Assembly (NCBI RefSeq): GCF_019599265.1
Contig: NZ_JAHZTC010000004.1
Span: forward strand, 186,001-250,000
Length of the DNA stretch: 64,000 nucleotides
Origin: Pontibacter sp. HSC-14F20
GTDB taxonomy: Bacteria; Bacteroidota; Bacteroidia; Cytophagales; Hymenobacteraceae
Reading direction: 5' to 3'
The stretch's first letter is position 1. Each line of letters starts with the position of its first letter. The position numbers and the translations under genes were made by a program. The notes beneath the pieces are model-generated. The model was not told where the DNA came from and did not search any database. It worked only from the letters and a program-made list of their open reading frames with translations. Positions 8,800 to 17,546 of this stretch are shown in pieces.

Positions 8800-9948
8800 T
8801 TACAGTGGATTACTGGTTTCAGCCAATTGTGCGTCGATGATGCGCTGGTAGAATTGCTCGTAGAGCGGCACGATCTTCTCAATGTCAAAGTCGTGGGCGC
8901 GAGCCAGAGCGTTTGCCTTGAAAGTTGGCAGATTGACATCATCGAGGATGAGCAGGGCGTTACGCACCATGTCATCCACATCGCCTACATTGCTCACAAA
9001 ACCAGTGAGGCCGTGCACATTCAACTCAGGGATACCGCCGGCATTAGTCGAAATTACGGGTACTTCGCAGGCCATCGCCTCGAGTGCAGCCAGGCCAAAG
9101 CTCTCTTTCTCAGACGGCATCAGGAACAGATCGGCGATGGACAGCACTTCTTCCACAGCCTCCAGCTTCCCCAAAAAGCGCACATCGTTGTAAATATTGA
9201 GATCGCGGCATAGCTTCTCCATTTTAGGGCGCTCAGGTCCGTCTCCCACCATCAGTAGCTTGGAAGGCACTTGCTCACGCACTTTGGCAAAAATCCGGAT
9301 CACGTCCTCCACACGCTTCACGCCCCGGAAGTTGGAAGTATGCACCAAAAGCTTTTCGTTGTTCGGGCCGATAGCCGCTCTAAAGTGCTCTTTTTTCTGG
9401 CGTTTGAATTTGTTCAGATCAATGAAGTTAGGTATAACCTCAATCTCTTTTTCGATCTGGAAGAACTCGTAAGTCTCGGTACGCAAACTTTCTGAAACAG
9501 CCGTTACGCCATCCGACTGGTTGATGCTGAACGTCACCACCGGCTCAAAAGAAGCGTCCTTGCCCACCAGCGTAATATCCGTGCCGTGCAGCGTCGTGAT
9601 GATAGGTATGTGGATACCCTTGGTGCGCAGGATCTGTTTGGCCATGTAGGCCGCCGAAGCATGGGGTATGGCATAGTGCACGTGCAGCACGTCGAGTTTC
9701 TCGAAACGGGCGATATCTACCATTTTACTGGCCAGCGCCAGTTCGTAGGGTGGGTACTGGAACAGCGGGTAATTCGGGATATAAACTTCGTGGTAGAACA
9801 GGTTCTCGTTGAAGAAGTCGAGCCGGGCCGGTTGGCTGTAAGTAATAAAGTGTACCTGATGCCCTTTAAGGGCCAGCGCCTTGCCGAGTTCAGTGGCGAC
9901 TACGCCGCTTCCCCCAAAGGTAGGGTAACAAACTATTCCGATTTTCAT
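8800..9948 (-). CDS. bshA: N-acetyl-glucosaminyl L-malate synthase BshA
   Basis: GT-B glycosyltransferase that joins UDP-GlcNAc to L-malate, first step of bacillithiol synthesis. 382 residues from ATG 9948; a longer frame reaches 9996 but the family begins MKIGIVCYPTFGGSG. That Gly-rich N-terminal loop, HVHYAIPHA, TTLHGTDITLVG and the C-terminal EKESFGLAALEAMACEVPV (the EX7E region that binds the sugar nucleotide) are all visible. BshB and BshC are not in the window. It lies downstream of the GH3 fusion gene with a terminator between. Confidence 0.93.
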   Translation of the reverse strand: MKIGIVCYPTFGGSGVVATELGKALALKGHQVHFITYSQPARLDFFNENLFYHEVYIPNYPLFQYPPYELALASKMVDIARFEKLDVLHVHYAIPHASAAYMAKQILRTKGIHIPIITTLHGTDITLVGKDASFEPVVTFSINQSDGVTAVSESLRTETYEFFQIEKEIEVIPNFIDLNKFKRQKKEHFRAAIGPNNEKLLVHTSNFRGVKRVEDVIRIFAKVREQVPSKLLMVGDGPERPKMEKLCRDLNIYNDVRFLGKLEAVEEVLSIADLFLMPSEKESFGLAALEAMACEVPVISTNAGGIPELNVHGLTGFVSNVGDVDDMVRNALLILDDVNLPTFKANALARAHDFDIEKIVPLYEQFYQRIIDAQLAETSNPL

Positions 9949-9967
9949 GGTTTTATGCTGAGGAAAC

Positions 9968-10001
9968 AACAAGTGCAGCCCCACGCGGAGCTGCACTTGT
10001 T
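9968..10001 (-). terminator. Hairpin after the GH3/beta-lactamase gene
   Basis: Perfect 12-bp stem (AACAAGTGCAGC at 9968-9979 with 9990-10001) and a 10-base loop, 17 bases past the GH3 gene's stop on the minus strand. The following T tract is weak and interrupted. Confidence 0.75.
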
Positions 10002-10017
10002 AACAATCCATTCTATG

Positions 10018-12969
10018 TTAAGTTTTAGGAACAATCGATTTATAAATCACATCGTGTATACGGGTGCGGATGTTATACTTCACCAGTTTAGAATTGCCTG
10101 CGTCTGGGTATACCCTGTTACTCAGGAAGATGTAGATCAGCTGGTTCTCCGGATCAACCCAGGCGCCTGTACCTGTGAAACCTGTATGGCCGAAGGTAGC
10201 TTTCGAAGCTAAGTTCGAAGTCGGGCCGTTGCCGTCCGGATCGGGCTTGTCCCAGCCCAGGCCGCGGCGGCTGGTGGTGGACTGGCGCTTCGAGAACTCA
10301 GTCACCACCGGATTGTTGTAGAACTTGTGGCCTCCGTAGTTGCCGTTCTGCAGGTTCATTTGCAGGAGCACAGCCAAATCGTTGGCGTTGGAGAATAAGC
10401 CAGCATGGCCGCCTACACCGCCCATCATGGCAGCGCCCTGGTCATGCACCGTTCCCCATATCAGGTTTTTGCGGAAGTAATTGTCATCCTCGGTCGGCAC
10501 AATCACATCGCGATGGTGCTTCAGGAGTGGGTTATAGGTCATGGTGCTCAGGCCAAGCGGACCGTAGAAGTTCTGATCCATGAACTCGTTCAGCGGCTGG
10601 TTCAGCATACGCTCCGACATACGCTTGAGAATATAGAACCCCAGATCGCTGTACTGATAGCTATAGGTCTTGGCAGCTTTAGGCTTCACCAGCAGCGGCG
10701 AGCGCACGGTCCAGGCCCATAGCGAGTCCTCCATTGATTTGATGGAGTAGATGCCGGGCACCACTTCGTTCGGGAACACATCATTTTGAGCGCTGGCGTA
10801 GAAGGTCTGGTTCAGCTGCAGCTTATCCAGCGTTTTCTGCCAGTGCGGTATACCTGCACGCAGACCCGACTGGTGCGCCAGCACATCGCGGATCACGAGA
10901 TTGGCCTTGTTGGTGCCTTTCAGCTCCGGCAGGTATGTCGCTATTTTTTCATCGAGGTTGATCTTGCCTTGGTCTTTCAAGAACATCACGGCCTGCAGCG
11001 TAGCTGCCACTTTGGTGATGGACGCAATATCGTATACCGTGTTGTTGGTTACCGGCTTTTTCTTATCATAGGTATAGTGGCCGTATGATTTGTTGAAAAT
11101 CACAGTACCGTTCTTTACCACCAATACCTGAGCGCCCGGCGTTGCGGCATAGGCAATGGCTTCTGTGGCGATGTTGTCGATCTGAGTCAGGGTCCTGGAG
11201 TCCATACCTACGCTTTCCGGTGTGCCGTACTTCAGGCGACCGAGGGAAGGCGTGGCTATACCTGTACCTGCCTTTAGACTAGCCGAAGCAGTTATCGGCA
11301 GTTTGCCTTTGGCGGCGCGGGCTCCAAACAGCACCTGCGGCACCAGCGACTGCGAAATCGGGTTGTCTTCGTATCCAGCCACCAGCCACTCGCTCTTGTC
11401 GAAGAACTTCAGGCTATAGGCGTTTCCAAACACGGCTACCACTACTTTTTTATCGGTGCGATCCTGTAGATATTTAATGAAAGCACGTGTACCCAAGCCG
11501 ATACCGAAGTCGCGGAAAGGGGTGTTGTTCATGCCGTGCACACTTACCACTACCACATCATGGTCCTGCAGTTTAGATATAAGTTTAGTGAAGGCAGTAT
11601 CCGGAGCGAAGCGGTCTTTGATGCTAAACTTGGTTACCGGAGCGTAGTTGCCCAGTGTTTGCTGGAAAATGCTGTTCGGTCCCGTACCGATCGCCACCGA
11701 TGCAATGCTCAAAGTATCAAGATTGCGGAAAGGAATGAGGTTACTTTTGTTGCGGGCAACGGTTACGGCATGTTCATAAAGCTGCTCCTGCACCACATTG
11801 CTCAACGGACGATCCACGTCTTGCTGCAGATTGGTCAGCGATACCGGCTTGTAATTGTTCAGACCGGCCCAGTACTTGGCATGCAGTATCTTACGCACAC
11901 GCTGGTCAATGTCTTCCTGCTTAATTTGCTTGGCCGCAATAGCTTCGTTGATCTTGCGTAAAGCAGTTGGCACATCTTCCGGGAACAGCAATACGTCGTT
12001 ACCAGCCATCAAAGCTTTTAAATCCACCTCACCAGGCTTGTAAAAGCTGCTCACGCCTTTCATGTTCAGGGCGTCGGTAAACACGAGTCCCTTGTACTTC
12101 ATCTTTTCTTTCAGGAGTCCTGTTACAATGGGTTTGGAGAGCGTAGCTGCCTGGTTTTTAGTCGAGTCGATCTTGGGCATGTGCAGGTGCGCAACCATCA
12201 CGCCCATCACGCCGGCCTCAAATGACTTATGGAAAGGGTATAGCTCCACCTCAGAAAGGCGTTTCATGTCGTGGTTCACCACCGGGAGGGTCAGGTGGGA
12301 GTCGGTGTCGGTGTCACCGTGGCCGGGAAAATGCTTGGCGACTGCGATTACACCGTGGTCCTGCAGGCCTTTAATGTAGGCTACACCACGTCGGGCCACT
12401 TCTTCTTTGGTCTCGCCGAAAGAGCGGTTGCCGATTACCGGGTTAGCCGGGTTCACATTCACGTCCAGTACAGGCGAGAAGCTTACGTGCACACCCATAC
12501 GCTTCATTTTGAGCGCAATTTCACGGCCCATCAGGTATACATACTTGTCATCATCGAGCGCGCCCAGCGTCATTTGCTTAGCGAAGTGCATACTACTGTC
12601 GAGACGCATGTTCAGACCCCACTCGGCGTCCAAAGCGATCAGCGCCGGCACTTTTGCCTTGCTCTGGAAGCGGTTGGTTAGTTGCGCCTGCCGCACCGGG
12701 CCACCCTGCATGAACATGATACCGCCCACATTGTAGCGGGCTACAAGCGTATCGATCTGGCGGAAGTGTTTTTCGTCTTTGTTGGAGTAGGCAGCCACCA
12801 TAAACAGCTGGCCCAGACGCTGATTGGGAGTCATAGATGTAAAGACACTGTCTACCCAACTTTGCTCTTTAGAAGCCACAATGATGTTGTCTGACGGAGT
12901 CAGTGACATCAGCGGACCCATGCCGAGAAAGATAAGTATAAGTAATCCTAAGCTAAAACTCTTCAACAT
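10018..12969 (-). CDS. Fused GH3 beta-N-acetylglucosaminidase and serine beta-lactamase-like protein
   Basis: A 983-residue exported protein; a hydrophobic N-terminus (about 4-24) acts as signal peptide or anchor. Residues about 40-360 are a glycoside hydrolase family 3 domain of NagZ type, with KHFPGHG at 212-218 and a His/Asp-rich stretch (GDTDTDSH) after it, and TDALNMKG carrying the probable nucleophile Asp. A GH3 C-terminal-like domain follows. Residues about 600-983 form a class C beta-lactamase/esterase-like domain with SITK near 648 (Ser-x-x-Lys), YSD in place of Tyr-x-Asn, and HTG near the end. The first half should cut GlcNAc from muropeptides; the second may be a peptidase, esterase or carboxypeptidase. 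True beta-lactamase activity is not implied. Confidence 0.92.
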   Translation of the reverse strand: MLKSFSLGLLILIFLGMGPLMSLTPSDNIIVASKEQSWVDSVFTSMTPNQRLGQLFMVAAYSNKDEKHFRQIDTLVARYNVGGIMFMQGGPVRQAQLTNRFQSKAKVPALIALDAEWGLNMRLDSSMHFAKQMTLGALDDDKYVYLMGREIALKMKRMGVHVSFSPVLDVNVNPANPVIGNRSFGETKEEVARRGVAYIKGLQDHGVIAVAKHFPGHGDTDTDSHLTLPVVNHDMKRLSEVELYPFHKSFEAGVMGVMVAHLHMPKIDSTKNQAATLSKPIVTGLLKEKMKYKGLVFTDALNMKGVSSFYKPGEVDLKALMAGNDVLLFPEDVPTALRKINEAIAAKQIKQEDIDQRVRKILHAKYWAGLNNYKPVSLTNLQQDVDRPLSNVVQEQLYEHAVTVARNKSNLIPFRNLDTLSIASVAIGTGPNSIFQQTLGNYAPVTKFSIKDRFAPDTAFTKLISKLQDHDVVVVSVHGMNNTPFRDFGIGLGTRAFIKYLQDRTDKKVVVAVFGNAYSLKFFDKSEWLVAGYEDNPISQSLVPQVLFGARAAKGKLPITASASLKAGTGIATPSLGRLKYGTPESVGMDSRTLTQIDNIATEAIAYAATPGAQVLVVKNGTVIFNKSYGHYTYDKKKPVTNNTVYDIASITKVAATLQAVMFLKDQGKINLDEKIATYLPELKGTNKANLVIRDVLAHQSGLRAGIPHWQKTLDKLQLNQTFYASAQNDVFPNEVVPGIYSIKSMEDSLWAWTVRSPLLVKPKAAKTYSYQYSDLGFYILKRMSERMLNQPLNEFMDQNFYGPLGLSTMTYNPLLKHHRDVIVPTEDDNYFRKNLIWGTVHDQGAAMMGGVGGHAGLFSNANDLAVLLQMNLQNGNYGGHKFYNNPVVTEFSKRQSTTSRRGLGWDKPDPDGNGPTSNLASKATFGHTGFTGTGAWVDPENQLIYIFLSNRVYPDAGNSKLVKYNIRTRIHDVIYKSIVPKT

Positions 12970-13330
12970 CCTGTACTGGTATTATTATATTGGAACAAGT
13001 CGAAATTACCCCTATTTTTGCAGAAGGTGGTTCAAAAAACGAGAAAAATTATTTCCGGTCTTTTTTGCCTCCCTTAGGCGGTATGGCAGATGGTGCTTGT
13101 AAGTGCTAACGGCCCGAGAGTCACAAGTCATACAGCTTCTCTAGTTAAAATCAGAACCACATACTTTCTCTGATTTCCGATCGCGTTTTGCAACTGGTCT
13201 GTAAATTAGTAATAAAATTCGTTCTGAATAAGTTCTGTTTTGACAAAATAGTATATTCAAAAACCCGGCCGTTTTCGGAAATCGGGTGCTCCGAAGGGAA
13301 GATACCATCAAATTGAATTTGAAATAGCGG
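12970..13330. other. Divergent intergenic region before mutL
   Basis: 361 bases between the divergent GH3-fusion gene and mutL. It holds a good plus-strand promoter at its left end (12990-13020, listed separately), which leaves about 300 bases of untranslated sequence before mutL. I found no convincing small ORF; short frames here start at random and have no family features. No strong hairpin with a T tract is visible. Confidence 0.6.
12990..13020 (+). promoter_or_regulatory. Bacteroidota-type promoter upstream of mutL
   Basis: TTG at 12990-12992, exactly 20 bases, then TATTTTTG at 13013-13020. Predicted transcription start is near 13027. It points toward mutL but lies over 300 bases upstream of it, so it may drive a long leader or an unrecognised small RNA. 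Confidence 0.65.
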
Positions 13331-15157
13331 ATGTCCGATATTATACACTTATTGCCCGATTACCTTGCCAACCAGATAGCTGCCGGCGAAGTGGTGCAGC
13401 GGCCTTCATCGGTGGTGAAGGAGTTGCTCGAGAACGCCATAGACGCCCGCGCTACCAGCGTGCAGCTGCTTGTGAAGGAGGCAGGAAAACAACTGGTGCA
13501 GGTAGTGGACAACGGAATCGGCATGTCGGAAACCGACGCCCGCATGTGTTTCGAGCGGCACGCCACATCTAAAATCAAATCCACCGAAGACCTGTTCCGG
13601 ATCCGTACGATGGGCTTCCGGGGAGAAGCGATGGCCTCGATCGGGGCTGTGGCGCAGGTGGAACTTAAAACCAAGCCGCATGGCGCCGAAACAGGGACAC
13701 GCCTGCTGGTAGAAGGGTCTACGGTGGTGTCGCAGGAGCCGGCTGCTATACCTGCGGGATCATCAATTGCTGCCAAAAATCTTTTCTATAACGTACCCGC
13801 CCGTCGCAACTTTCTGAAAACGAACGCGGTGGAGATGCGCCATATCCTGGACGAGTTTCAGCGGGTGGCGCTGGCGTACCCGGAAGTAGCTTTTACGCTG
13901 CACCACAACGATGTAGAGATTTTCAGTCTGCCGGCCGGTAAGCTGAGTCAGCGCATTGTGGGCGTGTTTGGCAACAATTACAAAGAGCAAATGGCCGGCT
14001 GCGAAGAAGAAACGCCTTTTATGAACGTACGTGGCTACATTGGCAAGCCAGAGTTTGCCAAGAAGACCCGGGGTGAGCAATTCTTCTTCGTGAACAACCG
14101 TTTTATCAAAAGCGGCTACCTCAACCATGCCGTGATGACGGCCTATGAAGGACTTCTGCCAAAAGACAGCCATCCGTTCTATGTCCTTTTCATCGACATT
14201 GAGCCGGAGCGCATCGACATCAACGTGCACCCGACCAAGACTGAAATCAAGTTTGAGGACGAGAAGACGGTATACGCCATTGTGCATGCTGCCGTGAAGA
14301 AATCGCTGGGAACGCATAACATTGCGCCTTCGCTTGATTTTCAGAGTGATGTGAACTTTGCGCCGTTACAGCCGATCCGGATGCAGCATGGGGGAGAAGG
14401 GTTTGAAAATGAAGGCACATTCTCAGGCTTTAAAGCGCCATCCTCACCCAAAAAGGCTAGTACCAATGGCTGGGAACAGCTTTACGAACCTTTGCGCAAT
14501 ACGCAGCCAGTTGAGCAACAGGAAGAGCGAATCACGTCGCCATCAGGTATGGGCTTGCTCGACGATGCTTTTGCTGCGCCCATGACCACATCCAGCAAAA
14601 CTTTGCAGGTGCATCACAAGTATTTGTTGGTGCAGGTGAAGTCAGGGGTGATGATCATCGACCAGCAGGCGGCACAGGAGCGGATTTTGTTCGAAAAATA
14701 CATGGCCTCGCTGCAGAAAAAGATGGTGACCTCGCAGGCGCTTCTCTTCCCGCAGACCATCGAGTTGTCGCCCGCTGATTCGGCTTTGGTGAAAGAATTG
14801 CGGGCAGAGTTTCAGGAGCTGGGCTTTCAGTTCGAAGACTTTGGCGGCAATACCATCATCCTGAACGCTATACCTGCCGATGTGCAGGCGGCTAACGAAA
14901 AAGAGCTGCTCGAAGAGCTGATTGAACAGTATAAAAACAATCTGGCCACGCTCAAGTTGGATAAACGGGAGAACCTCGCCCGGGCCATGGCCAAGCGACT
15001 GGCTTCCAAACTGCAGCCACGCATGTCAGACCTCGAGATGAACTCGCTCGTAGACAAGCTGTTTGGCTGCGAAGTACCCAACTATACCCCCGGCGGACAA
15101 AAGACGCTGGTTATCATGGAGCTCGGTCAGCTGCATGAGCTTTTCCTGAAGGGGTGA
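13331..15157 (+). CDS. mutL: DNA mismatch repair protein MutL
   Basis: GHKL ATPase that links MutS mismatch recognition to strand removal, 608 residues. N-terminal motifs are clear: LLENAIDA (ATP-binding Glu/Asn), DNGIGM, and GFRGEAMASI. The C-terminal dimerisation domain carries DQQAAQERILFE at 444-455, which is the MutL endonuclease motif DQHA(X)2E(X)4E with His446 replaced by Gln. The other C-terminal endonuclease motif of the form CPHGRP is not visible; the tail reads FGCEVPNYTPGGQ. Whether this MutL nicks DNA is therefore unclear. ATG 13331 is the natural start (MSDIIHLLPD). Confidence 0.95.
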   Translation: MSDIIHLLPDYLANQIAAGEVVQRPSSVVKELLENAIDARATSVQLLVKEAGKQLVQVVDNGIGMSETDARMCFERHATSKIKSTEDLFRIRTMGFRGEAMASIGAVAQVELKTKPHGAETGTRLLVEGSTVVSQEPAAIPAGSSIAAKNLFYNVPARRNFLKTNAVEMRHILDEFQRVALAYPEVAFTLHHNDVEIFSLPAGKLSQRIVGVFGNNYKEQMAGCEEETPFMNVRGYIGKPEFAKKTRGEQFFFVNNRFIKSGYLNHAVMTAYEGLLPKDSHPFYVLFIDIEPERIDINVHPTKTEIKFEDEKTVYAIVHAAVKKSLGTHNIAPSLDFQSDVNFAPLQPIRMQHGGEGFENEGTFSGFKAPSSPKKASTNGWEQLYEPLRNTQPVEQQEERITSPSGMGLLDDAFAAPMTTSSKTLQVHHKYLLVQVKSGVMIIDQQAAQERILFEKYMASLQKKMVTSQALLFPQTIELSPADSALVKELRAEFQELGFQFEDFGGNTIILNAIPADVQAANEKELLEELIEQYKNNLATLKLDKRENLARAMAKRLASKLQPRMSDLEMNSLVDKLFGCEVPNYTPGGQKTLVIMELGQLHELFLKG

Positions 15158-15163
15158 TTTTGA

Positions 15164-15193
15164 ATTGTTAAATTGTTGATTGTTAAATTGTTG
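15164..15193 (+). repeat. Perfect 15-base tandem duplication
   Basis: ATTGTTAAATTGTTG at 15164-15178 is repeated at once at 15179-15193, seven bases after the mutL stop. Similar AT-rich words (ATTAAATTGCTAATTGTTAG) occur upstream of lysS near 32795. Confidence 0.8.
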
Positions 15194-15270
15194 TTTTTGC
15201 TTTTCTGAGTTCGTTCTTAGGTATAGGTATAGCCAACAGTGTAGCAAGCGACGCGAGAAAAGAAGATAAG

Positions 15271-16047
15271 ATGTTCAATATAACCCCCATGGTCAGGAAC
15301 CTCCTGATCATCAACGTGGTCGTATTTATTTTGCAGGGTAATGTGTTTGATTACCGGCAATTTGCTTTGTACCATTTCGGCTCCGACTACTTTCAGCCGA
15401 TTCAGCTTTTCACCCACATGTTTTTGCATGGCGGCTGGGCACACTTGTTCAGCAACATGTTCAGTTTGTTCATCTTCGGGCCTCTGCTGGAGCGTTTCTG
15501 GGGTTCGCAGCGCTTTCTGGCCTTTTACCTGATCACAGGCCTGGGAGCCAGTATGCTTTACTCGGGCGTGCGGGCTTATGAACTGAATACAATCGAAAAC
15601 GAAGCAGTACAGTATATCGAAAACCCAACACCATCAAGTTTCTACAACTTTATGGAATCGCACTACGCGGGTGGGTACGAGAAACGTTTTGCGATAGAAT
15701 ACCAGCGCAATCCGGATAACGAAGGCTACATCACCGAAAGCAAAAAAGCCGTTACAGCAGTCTTTAATCAGGCGGTTAACGTGCCGATGCTGGGTGCTTC
15801 GGGGGCCGTTTTTGGTATCCTGATGGCATTTGGTATGCTCTTTCCGAATCTTGAACTTTTCCTGCTCTTCCTGCCCGTCCCCATCAAGGCCAAATATTTT
15901 GTGCTACTGTATGGAGGCTACGAACTCTACGCGGGCTTTAACAGGGTGCCGGGCGATAATGTGGCGCACTTCGCGCACCTCGGCGGTATGCTGTTTGCGT
16001 ATATTCTTATTAGAATGTGGCAACGCAACGATTATCAGGATACGTAG
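15271..16047 (+). CDS. Rhomboid intramembrane serine protease (first of two)
   Basis: Integral membrane protease of 258 residues that cuts transmembrane helices. About six membrane segments are visible. HGGWAHLFSNMFSLFIFG is the rhomboid loop with the conserved His and Asn; GASGAVFG holds the catalytic Ser, and HFAHLGG the catalytic His. A soluble loop of about 55 residues rich in Glu/Asn sits between the third and fourth segments. It follows mutL by 113 bases and precedes a second rhomboid by 69 bases, probably in one transcript. Substrates unknown. Confidence 0.92.
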   Translation: MFNITPMVRNLLIINVVVFILQGNVFDYRQFALYHFGSDYFQPIQLFTHMFLHGGWAHLFSNMFSLFIFGPLLERFWGSQRFLAFYLITGLGASMLYSGVRAYELNTIENEAVQYIENPTPSSFYNFMESHYAGGYEKRFAIEYQRNPDNEGYITESKKAVTAVFNQAVNVPMLGASGAVFGILMAFGMLFPNLELFLLFLPVPIKAKYFVLLYGGYELYAGFNRVPGDNVAHFAHLGGMLFAYILIRMWQRNDYQDT

Positions 16048-16116
16048 TAATAAAAACAACAAGTATAAAATAGTAAGGCGCAGAAGCCTTTCCGCTCTTT
16101 TCAGCTAACAGGTATA

Positions 16117-17031
16117 ATGAGTATCATCCAAGACATAAAAGACTCTTTCCGGCAGCCGAACAACACCCTGAAGCAACTGATTCTGATCAACGTCATCGTT
16201 TTTGTGACTTTGATCGTGCTTCGTACGGTGCTGTACCTGACCAGTAGCAGCTGGGCCTACACGGGGCTGATGCGCTTTATCGCGCTCCCCTCTGACCCAC
16301 TCGTTTTCATCACCCGTCCCTGGACGATCATTTCGTATTTCTTTACCCACGAAGGCTTCCTGCACATCATCTTCAACATGCTCAACCTCTACTGGTTCGG
16401 GCAGCTGATTCGCGAGTATCTTGGTGAAAAGAAATTGCTTAGCCTCTACATATTAGGAGGTATCGCCGGTGGTTTGCTCTATATGCTGAGCTACAACCTG
16501 ATTCCGTACTTTGCCGACCGCGCAGCCTATGCCGTGATGATCGGTGCCTCGGCCAGTGTGCTCGCGGTGGTCGTGTCGGCGGCTACGCTGATACCGAACT
16601 ATACCTTCAACCTGATTCTGATAGGTCCGGTACGGATTAAGTACATCGCTGCTTTTCTAGTGATTTTGTCTATTTCCGGGGCTGTGGGCGATAATGCTGG
16701 TGGTAACATTGCGCACTTAGGTGGCGCGCTCTTTGGCTGGCTTTTCGTGAAGCAACTGCAGCGCGGCCGCGACATGGGGCGACCCTTACACAGCACCATG
16801 GATTTCATTACGAACCTGTTCAAGCGCCGTCCGAAACTGAAGGTAACGCACCGCCAGAAAGCTACAGTCGGGAATGATTCCCGCCCATCTTCTGGCTACC
16901 ACACAGGGTATGCCGGTAAGCCCAGCCAAATGGAGATTGATCTGATCTTAGATAAGATTTCTGTGTCGGGTTACGAAAGTCTTTCTAAAGAAGAAAAACA
17001 GAAGCTGTTTCAGGCGAGTCAGAAGGATTAA
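16117..17031 (+). CDS. Rhomboid intramembrane serine protease with C-terminal tail domain (second of two)
   Basis: 304-residue membrane protease beside the first rhomboid. HEGFLHIIFNMLNLYWFG is the conserved loop, GASASVLAVV carries the presumed catalytic Ser, and NIAHLGG the catalytic His. After the last membrane segment comes a basic cytoplasmic tail (about 220-265) and a short conserved end (about 272-300: LILDKISVSGYESLSKEE), which resembles the DUF6576 domain found behind rhomboids in Bacteroidota. The tail distinguishes it from its neighbour and suggests a different partner or substrate. Confidence 0.9.
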   Translation: MSIIQDIKDSFRQPNNTLKQLILINVIVFVTLIVLRTVLYLTSSSWAYTGLMRFIALPSDPLVFITRPWTIISYFFTHEGFLHIIFNMLNLYWFGQLIREYLGEKKLLSLYILGGIAGGLLYMLSYNLIPYFADRAAYAVMIGASASVLAVVVSAATLIPNYTFNLILIGPVRIKYIAAFLVILSISGAVGDNAGGNIAHLGGALFGWLFVKQLQRGRDMGRPLHSTMDFITNLFKRRPKLKVTHRQKATVGNDSRPSSGYHTGYAGKPSQMEIDLILDKISVSGYESLSKEEKQKLFQASQKD

Positions 17032-17126
17032 AGCTAATTTTTCGCTTACCAGCGGGTATAGCTGCAGTTTTGCAGGTATAGCAAACTGTGGTGTTTCATA
17101 GTTTCGCCTGTGCGACGGGCACCTAC

Positions 17127-17198
17127 TTTTTTCCTTGATGGGGGTAGGGGCCCTCGATAAAGAAAAAATAGAGGCCCCTACACCCATCAAGGAAAAAA
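17127..17198. repeat. Long inverted repeat
   Basis: Left arm 17127-17154 (TTTTTTCCTTGATGGG...) and right arm 17171-17198 are nearly perfect reverse complements over about 27 bases, with one mismatch and one base of slip. The loop is 16-17 bases. The T's and A's lie inside the arms, so on neither strand does a free T tract follow the stem. It could be a REP-like or MITE-like element, or act as a terminator in both directions. Confidence 0.8.
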
Positions 17199-17359
17199 AT
17201 TAAGACGCTTTTAAACTCGCTGACCGCTCAGACACAAAATCGTCAGTTGTGCACCTGGCTCAGGTGATTTGCTTCGTAGCTGAAGTGCAAGTTAGTCTTG
17301 CTATACCTTCAGTGATATGTGCTAAGAAGCGATACCTATAAAACTGGTAATGGCAGAAG

Positions 17360-17400
17360 TCCCCCTCTTGAGAGGGATAGAGGTGTTTCAACCGTGCACA
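17360..17400. repeat. CCCTCTTGAGAGGG palindrome, possible dispersed repeat
   Basis: A short palindrome CCCTCT-TG-AGAGGG followed by ATAGAGGTGTTTCA. Comparable C-rich palindromes followed by AGGGGTG-like words are, as I remember, scattered through intergenic DNA of Bacteroidota. Only one copy is visible here. Confidence 0.35.
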
Positions 17401-17488
17401 TGAATCTATAGCTACATAGCTTATACCTGGAGAATTGGTAGCAACAGATTCTCCGCCTGGGGTAGGGCCCTATGTAAGATTCAGACAA

Positions 17489-17522
17489 AAAAGCGCCACT
17501 CCTTTGCAGAAGCGGCGCTTTT
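17489..17522 (-). terminator. Terminator after mdh
   Basis: Nine-base stem AAAAGCGCC (17489-17497) with GGCGCTTTT (17514-17522); on the minus strand the stem is followed by T's. Confidence 0.88.
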
Positions 17523-17546
17523 GGTATCAATAAGTAGGTATAACGA

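Larger units (their letters stand above)
17032..17546. other. Intergenic region rich in repeats between rhomboid and mdh
   Basis: 515 bases between convergent genes with no credible gene. It contains three AGGTATAGC/GCTATACC words, a 28-base-arm inverted repeat (17127-17198), a CCCTCT-TG-AGAGGG palindrome near 17362, and the mdh terminator at its right end. It looks like a landing place for small repeats. Confidence 0.65.

Noticed and set aside
9586-10212. 208-codon open frame on the plus strand
   Set aside because: Antisense to bshA and the GH3 fusion; composition is typical of a shadow frame.
12824-13102. 92-codon frame in the mutL upstream region
   Set aside because: Starts antisense inside the GH3 gene and crosses the promoter; no protein features.
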